Of a DNA stretch of 64,000 bases, positions 54,210 through 64,000 are shown one piece after another (positions within the stretch are counted from its first letter, which is position 1; each line of letters begins with the position of its first letter). Location of the stretch: the NCBI GenBank assembly GCA_025765615.1, contig JAIVFJ010000082.1, positions 62,001-126,000 on the forward strand, written 5' to 3'. The notes beneath the pieces are model-generated. The model saw only the letters and a list, made by a program, of their open reading frames with translations. It ran no database searches and was not told the origin of the DNA. Made by a program: the position numbers and the translations under genes. Origin of the DNA: Zopfochytrium polystomum. Taxonomy: Eukaryota; Chytridiomycota; Chytridiomycetes; Chytridiales; Chytridiaceae.

Positions 54210-54397
54210 GTCAGGAAAGTCATGCAATCTTTTGGGACAACTGCATCCTCTTTTGTCAGATTGACTCATCATCCACACCACAAGCTAAGTTAACAATATT
54301 TGCTTTTTGGTGATTCTGGCCAAAACTTCTTCTGCCATTGCCTTGCCTAATCCTTTTACAAACTCTGTGAAATGGAAGCAATGAAACCATCCTCAAT

Positions 54398-55310
54398 ATG
54401 CAACTGGAACACTGCCACAACGGAATCTTCTTGCACCAGAAAGCCTATATCAAGAAGGATTTACTTCAACACCATGCCAACATTATCAACAACTGCACTG
54501 CAGTAACTGCCCTTCCCAGTAGTCTCAATCTTCAGCCACGTGGGATTGACCAAGCAGCTCCAGACCAGACACTGTACCAGGCAATCCTTGGTGGCATCAA
54601 CTACCTTGCAACACACACGCGACCAGACCTTGCCCCAGCAGTTTCATACCTTGGTGCCTTCAGCAAGGATCCTAGCGAGCAACACATGAAGATCCTTATT
54701 CTGGTTCTCGAATATCTCAACGGTAATAGTGAGTATGGTTTATTCTATTCTCGCAACTGCACAGATATAGCCGGTTACTTCAACGCTCCCATGGTGTCCA
54801 CTCAGATGGGAAATCACAGCCTGGCTACTATGTTCTATTTGGAGGAACAGCTATTAGTTGGACATCTGTTCAGAGCAGTACTGTGTTATGCTGTCACTGC
54901 AGGAAGCTGAATATGTAGCTATGTCTGAACTGGGACGAGAACTTAAGGCACTATCCCAACTCTACCCAGCACTTCAACTTCCGTCTCCAACTCCACTTGT
55001 TATCTACACTGACAACAGCAGTGTGATCAACCTCAGTTCAAATGATCTTTACACCAATCAGTCAAAGCATATCATGGTAAAGTATCATTATATTCAAGAA
55101 CTTGTGGAACAAAAGGTAGTACGGCTTGAATGGATTGCTGGAGGAGAACAGCCTGCAGACAATATGACAAAATCTCTCTCAGCTGCTCTCAGTGAATACC
55201 ATCCGAGTTGCACTGGTCTTGTTTCTTCTCTTTCCTCTAATTCATTTTTTCTTATCTGTGAAGCTGTTTTCTTCTTTGTTCTTTTCATTACTTTGACTCA
55301 TTTTCTTTTA
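54398..55310 (+). pseudogene. Copia RNase H of older element, frameshifted
   Basis: The first part (LYQAILGGINYLATHTRPDL, LGAFSKDPSEQHMKIL) is in one frame to about 54780. The second (YVAMSELGRELKALSQLYPA, YTDNSSVINL, WIAGGEQPADNMTKSL) is in another from about 54900. At least two indels separate them. It retains GGEQPAD where the dimer units read GGEQPAY. Confidence 0.85.
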
Positions 55311-55500
55311 CCTCTGAAGTTCAATATGTGCCCCCATCCATTTTTGTTAGTGTGGTCTGTCCTTTCTGTTCTGCCATCTGATGGCCAGTCATACCTGTTT
55401 GTGATTCTTCTTTCTCTGGTGTACGGTTTCCTTACGTTGACTATGGCTTAAGGTTTTCCTCCGTGCCGGCCTTTGCTCCTGCCCACAGCTTAGGGGGGAG

Positions 55501-55730
55501 TGTTAGTTTTGGGTCTTTTGGTGTAAGCAGTGTGCAGGAGCTTTGACCTGATACTGCTCTGCAAGGATTAATTTACATCATTTTGCAAGTGATGGTCCTT
55601 GTAACAGTTTTGTATAAAGACAAGCACAAGACTGACAGAAGCCAAGATCAACCTCCCACCACCACCACCTTCAGTAGTGTACACCACAGCAGCCCAATCC
55701 ATCAATCCGCCAACATAGCGAATTCTTTCA
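55501..55730 (+). repeat. Copia LTR E
   Basis: 230 bp, preceded by the PPT-like TTAGGGGGGAG, ending AATTCTTTCA. Confidence 0.92.
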
Positions 55731-55829
55731 CGTCGGACTTCTGTTGTAGGTTGGTTGACCAGATGTCATTGCTGACATAGTCAATGGCAGTGAAGGCAAA
55801 GCGGTACTGCCCCCTGAACTGGGTTTGAC
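55731..55829 (-). pseudogene. Integrase-core-like fragment beside LTR E
   Basis: On the minus strand one frame reads FRGQYRFAFTAIDYVSND, then IWSTNLQQKSD, resembling the first-Asp region of rve-type integrases (YRY...AIDYVSK). It is not the host copia integrase and is cut by LTR E. Too short for a firm family call. Confidence 0.35.
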
Positions 55830-55952
55830 CTCCAAGAGGTCAAACGCCAAGCATTCCCCAGGAAGCTAGAAGATATTTTGAATACTGGAAAATACCTTAA
55901 AAGAAAAAGAAAAACTTCAAGTTTAAAACTCCTCAAAATAATTGAGGATAAG

Positions 55953-55957
<5 letters not shown>

Positions 55958-56020
<63 letters not shown>
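55958..56020. repeat. (AG)n microsatellite
   Basis: About 31 uninterrupted AG dinucleotides. A second, imperfect GA tract lies at about 56519-56565. Confidence 0.95.
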
Positions 56021-56023
<3 letters not shown>

Positions 56024-56708
56024 ACGCACGAGCGGTAATTGTCTAAGTCAACGAATTGTCCAAAAGCGGTTTCTCATTCCTTACTGAGTGATTTGGTCCC
56101 TCTGGCTTTGCCTTTGTGGTTTTCTCAGATATTTTGAGCCAGTTATGCCAAACCCTCCGGCAAGAATTGGAATGGTGTGTAATGGACACCTCGTTCATAT
56201 GAGGATAGGTCGTATGCTTCATACGGCAGGTGTATTGTCTTCCACCAGCTCTGCACGCTGTTGCTCCCCGCCAAATGATCAAATGAGTCAATTGATAACG
56301 TAATCCACAGCTTCAGAAAGAGGTCTCATGCTTGGGGATGGTCATATGAGAAAACAATAGTTGATGGCGATTATCTATCTGTTGGAGTTCAGAGAAAGTA
56401 CTACATTTGCCTTTTATTCGTTGGCAAAAACCAGTGAAGGGAATTGATGGAGACCAAACGATAAGGTTGGTGAGTCAGTTTGCCCGAGGGGTTTTTTCGA
56501 AAGCAAGAAAGGAAAACGTTGGAGAGAGCGAGAGAGAGAGCGAGAGAGAGAGAGAGAGAGAGACAGAGAGCGCTCACCAAAAACCAAAGCAGACAAGAGA
56601 ACCTGATCGTCGATTTCAAATCACCCTCTCCTCAGTACTTGGCCTTCACTTACACACACTTCAAGATTCAGAGCAGCACTTTTCCCACCGGGGTACACTT
56701 AGCGGAAA
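56021..56708. other. Upstream region of GCLM-like gene
   Basis: No gene recognised. The stretch includes the second GA-rich tract and is the likely promoter and 5' leader of the gene starting at 56709. Confidence 0.45.
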
Positions 56709-57898
56709 ATGCCAGTTCAGCTTCTCTCACCCGCCTCTGCTCCTCCATCGGCCGAGACGACTGCTGCTGAAGCGGCCACTTCTGATTCAAACGTCCCTTG
56801 CTGCTCCCAGCAGCAACGGCAGCTTCAGTCTTCTTTGCTCCCCCAGCAGTGGCTGCCGATTCAACATTCTTCGTTCACTCCATCCTCTCCAACTTGTTTG
56901 AGCGACACCTCGGCTCGTGGACTGCGAAAAGTGTTGTTTGCATCTGGGAACATCGTGAAGAGCCGCTCCTACTACGCTGGGGATAGCCGACAGGTGCATT
57001 GCTCGCTGATTTACGCACTTTGTAGTATTTCTCTCTAACCTGTTTCGCGATCAATGGTGGGGCGTCGGGCGGCCCAGACCCTTCTCGAGGCCATTGACGC
57101 ATCTTTGCAGTCGGGCGACGCTGGTTGGCTCCCGCCTGCAAGCGGTGACGACGGCAGGACGGTCGCCCCGATCGGTACCCACACCCCTCTCAGCCCGAAC
57201 GAGCTCGAGGAAAGAAACGACCTCGAAGTTGGTGGTCTGTCTCCCGCTCTGTCGTTTGTCCCTCTGCGGCCCACGGTCATGCTGACAAATCTGTTTTCTG
57301 CCTGGATTGGCACACACAGTCAAGATCTTTTTGGCTGAAAAGCCGGAGGCGGCCCGAGAAGCCTGTCGAACAGTCTCCGCTTTCCTGGATGCTCGTCAGA
57401 TCGACTCGCTCGTTATCAACGTCTCCCCGTCGCTGACACCGAGCTATGATGAAATTTGGGACGCTCTCGCAGATTGCGTCAAGTGCGGGCTGGTGAAATC
57501 CCTGGGCGTCGCTGGTGTCAGCGGCGAGGAACTTACAGCATTTACTCGCCGCGCCGCCTTGAAGCCAGCCCTCGTTGAAGTCTCCTCTGAAGATCTCGAT
57601 TTTGCCGCCCTGCAAGAGCTGGCATCCGAGCACCGCTTTACTGTGAGACTTTCACAAGACCCGGCAGCTGGTATTATTGATCGAGATTTCCTTCGTGAGC
57701 CCAACGTGTCGTTTCTGAATGCCTTCTTCTCTCCCTGCCACAGGCCCCCTTCCATCCAAAGCCGTTGAAGCATTGACCGAAAAGCATGCGGTCGCACTGT
57801 CACCAGACTGGATCGCTCGATACGTTGTTTTTCACAATGCACGGGGAGTCATCTTGCATGTGGGCTACCTTTGTGGCCTCAACCTGACTTCGTCGTGA
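56709..57898 (+). CDS. Glutamate-cysteine ligase modifier subunit-like (GCLM) protein
   Basis: Exons 56709-56993, 57078-57231, 57320-57694 and 57744-57898 splice in phase to 322 residues (animal GCLM is about 274). It should bind and tune glutamate-cysteine ligase, the first step of glutathione synthesis, in the cytosol; the fold belongs to the aldo-keto reductase superfamily but is not catalytic. After a Ser/Gln-rich N-terminal extension, similarity begins at KVLFASGNIVKSRSYYAG. It continues with SPNELEERNDLEVVKIFLAE, then LDARQIDSLVINVSPSL, YDEIWDALADCVKCGLVKSL and GVAGVSGEELTAF. It ends with LSPDWIARYVVFHNARGVI, matching the GCLM C-terminal motif. An adjacent open stretch in another frame after 57885 (PDFVVIGYLHPVDG) suggests the true C-terminus could differ. 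Confidence 0.72.
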
Positions 57899-58993
57899 TT
57901 GGTTACTTGCACCCGGTCGATGGCCTGTTGACCGACGTCCCCGCCTTTGCGGTATCTTCAAGCCATCGTGGAATTCTCGTTCAAAATTTTGCTGTGGAGT
58001 AAAGCGCTCCAAATCTCCCTTGTTCCAGTATTTTTCCTGCGGATTTCCTTCTTTTTATTTCCTCTCGGAAGGGCTCAGTCCTTTCCCGCACCTTTCTCCC
58101 TAACACCTCCAAAATGGAGCCCAATGATTTTTTTCTGCCTCTTTTTCATGTTTGCACATCCCTGCCCTTTATCTAGCGTTTCCTGGTGATGTGACGGGTC
58201 AAGTAATTAGTATTTTGTAAAGGAGAGGATGTACTGCGAATCCCTGGTGTGTACTCTTCCTTGAAGATGTTGGGAAACAACATGTCTTTGATGGAGATCG
58301 GTAACGCGGACTGCTCTCGCTGAACATTAGGACCCAGATGAATGTCTGACTGAAGGCGAGGGATCAACGGGACATGTTTGCAAGAGACGCCAAGAGATGG
58401 AGTACAGCGATGTTCCTGATATTGTTCAGCGATCAGCTGGAGTGTGACGACGGAACAGAGAAGCGACTGGAACAAATATTGCGGATTTATTCCAAGATTG
58501 GTTCAACTCAATCCAGGTTGTTACAAGCCCATTAAGCTGCCGGCGTTACTGGCTCATCTAGTGGGAATCTTCCAGTACGAGAAGCTTATTACAACACGAC
58601 CATTGAAACGATATTATACCTTTCGAGCTTTCAAAAGCTGCCAACGAAAGAAAAGGTTTCGTGGAATGGCTGCGCTGTCGCAAATGCAAAAGACCAAAAT
58701 TTGATCCAAAGTACTCACAGAACTCAGAGGGAGAAGTGCAAGCAGCCTATTGACTTTAGTTCAAACAGAGAGACAGAAAGTGACAACTCATTGATTGATT
58801 GACAGACAGCAGCCTGTTGACTTAACTGAAATAGCATTTTAATTGGCTCGGCCCCCAGTGATCCCCAGGGGAGGGAAGTTGCAGTCTCCCCCTCCACCCC
58901 TTGCTTTTCCTTCTTGGTTAGTAGCAATTCTTCAAAGTGGAGGAAAAGCAACATTCACACAAAGTTGGGGACACTGAAGCAAACTTTGGTCCC
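57899..58993. other. Unassigned region between GCLM-like gene and gypsy copy 2
   Basis: A minus-strand frame (58475-58173: LQLIAEQYQEHRC, SIKDMLFPNIFKEEY) and a plus-strand frame (58444-58704: LVQLNPGCYKPIKLP) look mildly protein-like but overlap each other and match no known family. They could be exons of an unrecognised gene. No TE ends were seen. Confidence 0.4.
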
Positions 58994-59301
58994 TGTTATG
59001 AATCACCCTCTGGAAACCTCTGGAACCTTCTAGAACATTCCTTCATGGAACCTTGTGGAACCTTCTGGAACCTTCTTTGCTTTCCTGACTTGTCTTGTTG
59101 TCATTGGTATCATTGGTATCATTGTATTACTAATTGCTCTTTCTGGAACTTTCTTTGAGTCTTGACAAGGAAGACTCTCAAAAGGTATAAAAGGGGGATG
59201 GGGGACCTGTCCCATCCCTCAAGTGAATTATTGTTTCCAATACAATCATCCCTCCTCTCAGTTCCTCCTCTGCCTTGTCCTGTCCTGCCCTGTTCCTGAC
59301 A
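58994..59301 (+). repeat. 5' LTR of gypsy copy 2 with HSEs, TATA and RNA start
   Basis: The LTR is shorter than 353 bp because it has fewer GGAACCTTCT-type units. HSE-like blocks occur at about 59010-59073 and 59141-59153 (TTCTGGAACTTTC). TATAAAA is at 59186-59192 and AAGTGAATTAT at 59221-59231. Confidence 0.9.
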
Positions 59302-59303
59302 TC

Positions 59304-59314
59304 ATAATTCACTT
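59304..59314 (+). promoter_or_regulatory. Self-priming PBS of gypsy copy 2
   Basis: ATAATTCACTT, two bases after the LTR, is the exact complement of AAGTGAATTAT at 59221-59231, as in the first element. Confidence 0.75.
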
Positions 59315-59341
59315 CACCCTCTCCTACTACTCTCTGCCATC

Positions 59342-60265
59342 ATGTCTGACCCAAACAACACCTTCCCTGATGCAACTGCCTTCCAAGCCTTGATGGACCA
59401 ATTACAAGCCCTTTCAAGACAGACACACCAACTTCAAGAACAAGTCCTTCACCAGCAGCACCAGCTTCAACAACAACTTCACCAACAAGAACATCAAGCT
59501 CTTCCCCTGCCCCAAGCCAACCAAGCAAGAGAGCCCAAGGTTCCCAGCCGTGAAAAGTTCACTGGGCTGGCCAAAGACCTGAGGAAATTTATGGCCACTG
59601 TGGAGAATGTCATCCTTCTCCAACCTTCCAGATTTCCCAGTGAGCAAGTCAAGGTTCTTTTCACAAGCACCCTCCTGTGTGGTCAAGCTCAATCATGGTA
59701 CCGATCTCTCCCAAGCACACCTACCACCCTGCAAGAGCTCTGGGAGGGGCTGGAGGCTACCTTTGGTGACCCCTACGCATCTTGGACAGCAAGATCCAAG
59801 CTCAAGCATATCAAGCAAGGAAAGCAATCTTGTGTGGCCTACACCAACCAATTCAAGCATCTAGCCAGAGACCCTGGATACAATGATGCAGCTCTGATGG
59901 AGCTGTACCATGATGGTCTCCATGAGTCTATCCAAGACATGCTCTCCCAGTCCCTGCATATCCCTGAGACCTTGGAAGAGTACATTCTCCTTGCCATCAA
60001 GATTGACAACAGACTCTACTCCAAGAGGCTGAAGCAAAGACAAGTTGGAACTACATCAAGACCTACCCCAGTCCCTCAAGCTCTTACAGTTCCTGAACCC
60101 ATGCAAGTGGATGCAGTTGAGACACTTCCTAAGGGTCCTCTGAGCCAAGAGGAGAAAACAAGGAGGGCCCAGCAGGGACTGTGTTTCTACTGTGGCTCCA
60201 AGGAACACGCTGTCAAGGACTGCCCAAGGAAGAAGCACCCAAACTCCCAGGTCCAGGCTCACTGA
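59342..60265 (+). CDS. Ty3/gypsy Gag, copy 2
   Basis: 307 intact codons starting at the ATG 41 bp after the LTR, nearly identical to 3754-4677. The zinc knuckle is CFYCGSKEHAVKDC. Differences include REKFTG for PNQFTG and LCGQ for LSGQ. It should form particles that package element RNA. Confidence 0.92.
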   Translation: MSDPNNTFPDATAFQALMDQLQALSRQTHQLQEQVLHQQHQLQQQLHQQEHQALPLPQANQAREPKVPSREKFTGLAKDLRKFMATVENVILLQPSRFPSEQVKVLFTSTLLCGQAQSWYRSLPSTPTTLQELWEGLEATFGDPYASWTARSKLKHIKQGKQSCVAYTNQFKHLARDPGYNDAALMELYHDGLHESIQDMLSQSLHIPETLEEYILLAIKIDNRLYSKRLKQRQVGTTSRPTPVPQALTVPEPMQVDAVETLPKGPLSQEEKTRRAQQGLCFYCGSKEHAVKDCPRKKHPNSQVQAH

Positions 60266-60903
60266 GGGGCAATTCCCTGGACCCTCCTCCAAGCTTCACC
60301 ACCACCAGCACCACAAACACTTCAGATTCCAAGCCCCACCAACTCACCATGGATGTCAAGATTCAACTCTCACCCAAGTCAACCATCACAACCAAGGCCC
60401 TTATAGACTCTGGATCATCCTGCAACATCATTGATGCCACCCTTGCCAAGTCTTGTGCCATTCCCACCATCAAGAAATCCACACCCCTCAAGGTCCACTT
60501 TGCCAATCATGCTCTTTTCAAGGAAATCAGCCACCATGGCCAAGACTCTAGTTCACAGAACCCACAGTCAAAGATTCAAGTACCACAGTTCACAGTCCAC
60601 ATTCAAGATTCAAGTTCCACAGCTCACAGCCTTTGCCAAGAACAGAACTCTCAGTCAAAGATTCAAGAATCACAGTTCCCAGTCAAGAACTTCAAGCCCC
60701 ACTGCTGAAGAGCACGGCAACCTGGACCCATCAGACCTTTTGCTGGCATCCAAGCTACCAAAAGAATATCTCCCTTATGCTGATGTGTTTTCCAAGACCA
60801 AGGCAGACCTGCTACCAGCTCAGAGGCCTTATGGCTGTGAAATCCCACTCAAAGATGAAACTTGCAGCCCACCTTTCAAGCCAGTGTACCATCTCTCTCC
60901 GAG
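60181..60903 (+). pseudogene. Gypsy protease and RT start, truncated
   Basis: The protease site ALIDSGSSCNIID lies at about 60400-60440, followed by repeats (SQNPQSKIQ, QDSSSTAH). In another frame ASKLPKEYLPYADVFSKTKA, then LPAQRPYGCEIPLKDE and PFKPVYHLSP mark the beginning of RT. Sequence identity to gypsy RT ends near 60903. Confidence 0.8.
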
Positions 60904-62391
60904 TGTATATTGTCTTCCCTCGATCCTGTATGTCTACTTGCTTTCCCACCTGCTCACTATTCGCAATGATAACATTAGCTACCACAAAGAACAGACACAC
61001 ACTCTTGTCCTCAAAGCGCATGCCCAGTTCCCGCACTACGCTTGTGCCGCTTCTTGATGTCCCACCTGCAATGGATCGCTCCGTGGTGGCAATCACAATG
61101 AACGGAGGCACTTTGGTCAGGTCACTCTGCTTGAGGATAATGCTGTCATCATAGTCGATAGTGCCATCCTTGTCCATACACACGAGACCCTTGCTTCCTT
61201 GCTTTGGTGCAATCCTTCTGTGTTCGGTTACCTTCGACATGCTGTGCAGATATTGAATACAGGCAAGAAGTTCCAGCCCAGGAGAGTAACCGATCGCCAA
61301 TTGGGCACTTGATTTTAAACTACAGCACATGCCACCTGCTAGTCACACTTCAATGATCCCCAATTCCTCGTCCTTGTCTAGCATGAAGGGTAGTACGGAT
61401 GAGTTCCACACTCTTTCTCGCACCATGTGCTCTTGCTTCCCCTTCACTTGCACCACGTCAACGTACGCTATCAGTTGCTTGTTGATTATCCGTGCATATA
61501 CGGTGAGAGCACGTGCTCCTTCAGCACGTATAGTCTCCTGCTGTTGTCTGCATGGTCACCCTTTCTTGCTGCTATGAGAGTGCAGTAGTTTTTCTCATGT
61601 TCTCCCAACACGAAAGAATATGGTACACTCATGCTTCGTTCGGTGCGGGTGACCTGCCAAGCAGTTCAGCTCCAGGGACTACGTATGCTAGGCACGGTAC
61701 GTTGATATGGATCGGCAATACGTGCGAGTAGCTCCTCATCGCCTGTTGCATCAGTCTCACTATCGGATGACAGGACAGACTGGAGATGGAGTGCATATCA
61801 TCCATATCTTGACTCTCCTGTGTCTGTGCTATATCATATGCCTGTTGTTCTACTGCGCGTGATGAGACTATGGCACCGAATATGACTGCACTTGACAATA
61901 CTCGCGATATTAGTCTCCGTGTGCTCTTGTAGTCAGCAGGGACTGCAGATGATAGGCTGCGATCATAGAATGCCCAGTCGTAGTTGCTAGATGGAGCAAT
62001 ACCAGCTATAGCCTTGATACTTATGAAATCCCACCCAGGACTGGAGGGACTTGGTGTGTGTGGGGATGAAGAGAGAGAGAGAGAGAGCAGTGATGATGGA
62101 AAAGGGAGAGGAGTGAGAGGATGGAGAGAGGAGAGAGGAGTGAGTGGGCAGAGATGGAAGAGAGAGCAAATGGAGGAAGAGAGATTGGCTTGTTTTGCAC
62201 TGGATTCTGTCAAAGCAGCAAGGAGGGGGTTGGATTCCTTGTTTGATCTCTGTGAGAGGTTGCTGCTTTTATACTCCTGCAGGTTGGAGCCATCAGAAAA
62301 CAGAGGGAGCAGTGGGCTGCACAGAGCAGGCCACAGAAATGAGATAAAGCAGGCTGAGCACCAATCCCCAGCCTGGGCTAAGAACCCATTC
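60904..62391 (-). other. Unrecognised minus-strand coding-like region
   Basis: Minus-strand frames from about 62213 to 60905 look protein-coding but are split by stops. Pieces include YDWAFYDRSLSSAVPADYKS, then STRRLISRVLSSAVIFGAIV, then VYARIINKQLIAYVDVVQVK, HMVRERVWNSSVLPFMLDKD and VPPFIVIATTERS. The upstream leader (62040-62391) is the inverted copy of 19377-19735, with its GAGTATAAAAGCAGC. This suggests one transcription unit, possibly a retroelement or a duplicated gene, running leftwards. No family was recognised. Confidence 0.4.
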
Positions 62392-62634
62392 TGTTAGATT
62401 TTGGGTTTTTGCAGTAAGCAGTGTGCAGGAGCAACACCTCACACTGTAGTGCATGGGAGCACCAACTGTGATGAGGATTTGGTGCATTTTTTGTCACCTG
62501 GTCTTTGTCACAATTTTGTATAAAGCCAAACAGCATACATTGTACAACAGTCTCCCATCTCAGCTTCACCATCACAAGAGAGTCCCCCAGAGTAGTTCAC
62601 CACCATCCACAAACAGCAGCAGTCATTTCTTTCA
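62392..62634 (+). repeat. Copia LTR F (divergent relative of LTRs A-E)
   Basis: 243 bp, TGTTAGATTTTGGG to ATTTCTTTCA. GTCACAATTTTGTA at 62507-62520 replaces GTAACAGTTTTGTA, and the segment just after the LTR (TACAAAATTGTGAC, 62635-62648) changes to match. Confidence 0.88.
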
Positions 62635-63525
62635 TACAAAATTGTGACCCATCCCAATCATCTGGAGTATAAACAACAAGCAGAATCGAGGAAGAACGTG
62701 CAGAACGCAGCAACACACTCGAAAAACGAGTAAACAAACAGTGCCACTCACCACCACACATCACCAGCATCACTACCTGCAGAACCAACACCTTCAGTTT
62801 TTGTATCCCCACCATTTCACCACGTCCACACCACTTTTAACACTGGGGAAGACGTTTTGACGATTGTTTTTCGCTGCAGCAGCGTTGCAGAGCGTGTAAC
62901 AGCACTCATCCACAACATCAGCCACCTGATAACGCCGAATTTCGAGAGTTTACGTTTGCAACTTCTTTCAATTGCTTCAGGAATCGCTTACCACCACAGG
63001 AAAGAGCTACTTCCACTCTATCTATCCACCAAATATCGTGATCTTCGACTGGTTCCTTGCAGAATAACAGCTGTCCGCGTTTTTACTGTTCAATTAGCAC
63101 TCAACTCGTCGAAATTGCTGTATTGGAGCTTCCCACCAACACAACTCAGCCAAAACCCGACCAAATCACTTAAAACCAATTTCTCTGCACTCAGCAACTA
63201 CTGATCTACGTGGGGCAACTCAGTGATTATCCAATTTCGTCGTTGGCCTCGTGGGTTATTGAGTTACAAGCTGCATCTGCAATTTTGGCCCATCTAGTCA
63301 CTCAATTTCGCTCCACAAACGTGACAAGTCTGTTTTTCTCAACACCAACTCGTTACACACATCACCTATCCACCTATCCACACCCATACCTTGACCATCA
63401 AGTGTCGTGTCACGCTTGTTGAGTCTGCTACTATTCCCTACGAAGGGTTACCACTAAATCAGGGAAATCACTGCCTTTCAAATTTCTATTCTCCTGCAAA
63501 GCTCTCACACATTTTCCTCACAAGC
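62635..63525 (+). other. 5' untranslated leader of copia element F
   Basis: About 890 bp between LTR and gag ATG, A/C-rich, without a gene. The same long leader exists in elements A-E (LTR end to gag, about 600 bp). Confidence 0.6.
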
Positions 63526-64000
63526 ATGAGCGAGCGTGATCAAATCAAGTATGCTTCCCGTGCATTCCCCATCCTCAAAGGCGCAGCAAATTTTGGAGAT
63601 TGGCTGGACGACCTAATTTCAGAACTATCCAACAAAAGCAATGGTCTCCGCCACTGCGTTGACCCAGACCGAATTAACGTATTATGCAATGATCAAGTGG
63701 ACCCCAATGATCCTAATGTCGGCCCAACATGCAGAGTACGCAGGGGGCCCAACCATGGCAAGCATTATGCTTTTGCACGAGACGGGCGTGAGCCGGTCAA
63801 ATGGTTCCCAGGGACAGAAGACCAGAACGCATACTGTATCCTTCTCATTCGACGACATGTTGAACCAGAGCTTCTACCACAGTTCCCCCGACGAGGGCAG
63901 ATATTTGCCTACACACTGCTTGGAGAAATTGCGATTGCATGTCGAACAACAGATCAAGGATTAGCAAAGGAAATTATTGATGATTTCGAACGTATAAAAA
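63526..64000 (+). CDS. Copia-family Gag, intact, runs off window
   Basis: The ATG at 63526 opens a frame of at least 158 codons that is still open at the last base. It starts MSERDQIKYASRAFPILKGA, followed by NFGDWLDDLISELSN. Its later part (VKWFPGTEDQNAYCILLIRR, LGEIAIACRTTDQGLAKEII) aligns with the gag-like frames at 50180 and 34186 and shows that those are decayed or deleted versions. This is the N-terminal half of Gag; the rest of the element lies beyond the window. Confidence 0.85.
   Translation, partial: MSERDQIKYASRAFPILKGAANFGDWLDDLISELSNKSNGLRHCVDPDRINVLCNDQVDPNDPNVGPTCRVRRGPNHGKHYAFARDGREPVKWFPGTEDQNAYCILLIRRHVEPELLPQFPRRGQIFAYTLLGEIAIACRTTDQGLAKEIIDDFERIK

Larger units (their letters stand above)
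49232..55730 (+). mobile_element. Older copy of the non-autonomous copia element (LTR D to LTR E)
   Basis: LTR D (49232-49470, 239 bp) and LTR E (55501-55730, 230 bp) enclose an internal region related throughout to the dimer units but diverged and frameshifted. It lacks the GCACT gypsy solo LTR and the R1 fragment of the dimer units, and has its own gypsy solo LTR at 53902-54209. The flanks GAACG (49227-49231) and CGTCG (55731-55735) do not match and host RT does not resume, so one side has been rearranged. Confidence 0.85.
58994..60903 (+). mobile_element. Ty3/gypsy element copy 2, 3'-truncated
   Basis: The 5' LTR (58994-59301, 308 bp) is followed by gag, protease and the first part of RT. 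It ends abruptly near 60903 in unrelated sequence, with no 3' LTR or TSD. It is the same family as 1892-5070 and preserves the junction that is deleted there (LDPSDLLLASKLPKEYLPYA, then PPFKPVYHLSP at the start of RT). Confidence 0.9.

Noticed and set aside
58173..58475. Minus-strand 100-codon frame as a gene
   Set aside because: No family recognised and a comparable plus-strand frame overlaps it; kept only as a remark in the regional entry.

Overview
This window reads as nuclear DNA of a TE-rich eukaryote, most likely a fungus and possibly an early-diverging, chytrid-like one. Introns are short (47-215 bp) with GT-AG ends. The Na+/H+ exchanger has the Nhx1-type N-terminus, and septin-family, class I HDAC and glutamate-cysteine ligase modifier genes are present. 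The lineage is inference; the genes themselves are read directly.

Host genes sit in three islands. (1) 10574-16062, minus strand: a multi-exon protein joining an SH3 domain to a septin-like GTPase, preceded 146 bp upstream by an endosomal/vacuolar Nhx1/NHE-type exchanger that carries one apparent +1 indel. (2) 26021-29956, plus strand: two tandem class I histone deacetylases (HDAC3/Hos2-like) with identical intron positions and phases, i.e. a local gene duplication. (3) 56709-57898, plus strand: a four-exon glutamate-cysteine ligase modifier (GCLM-like) gene.

Almost everything else is mobile DNA, much of it nested with readable target-site duplications (TSDs). 1892-5070 is an internally deleted Ty3/gypsy chromovirus with identical 353-bp LTRs and TSD GATTG; a second, 3'-truncated copy lies at 58994-60903 and solo or partial LTRs occur elsewhere. 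Its LTR carries dense heat-shock-element arrays, a TATA box and a Tf1/sushi-like self-priming site. 6897-8235 is an older gypsy relic interrupted by a solo LTR of another family (R1, TSD GCCTC). 8698-9780 is a PIF/Harbinger element with terminal inverted repeats. 17480-18300 looks like a LINE-type tail. 19740-24045 is a decayed Ty1/copia element split exactly by a 2,055-bp element X (TSD CAGG). 24846-25216 is a Tc1/mariner 3' end.

From 32780 to 49231 a Ty1/copia element is interrupted in gag by a three-LTR tandem dimer (LTR-internal-LTR-internal-LTR, 33358-45932, TSD TGACA) whose two 6,173-bp units appear identical, and in reverse transcriptase by a further related element (49232-55730). A third relative begins at 62392 and its intact gag runs off the window end. 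In this copia family the sequence immediately after the LTR is a perfect 14-nt complement of a segment inside the LTR, and the pairing is kept by two compensatory changes in the relative at 62392.

The most notable observations are the heat-shock-element-rich, self-priming gypsy LTRs; the covarying LTR/primer-site complementarity in the copia family; the triple-LTR dimer; the SH3-septin fusion; and the tandem HDAC pair with A-tract splice acceptors.
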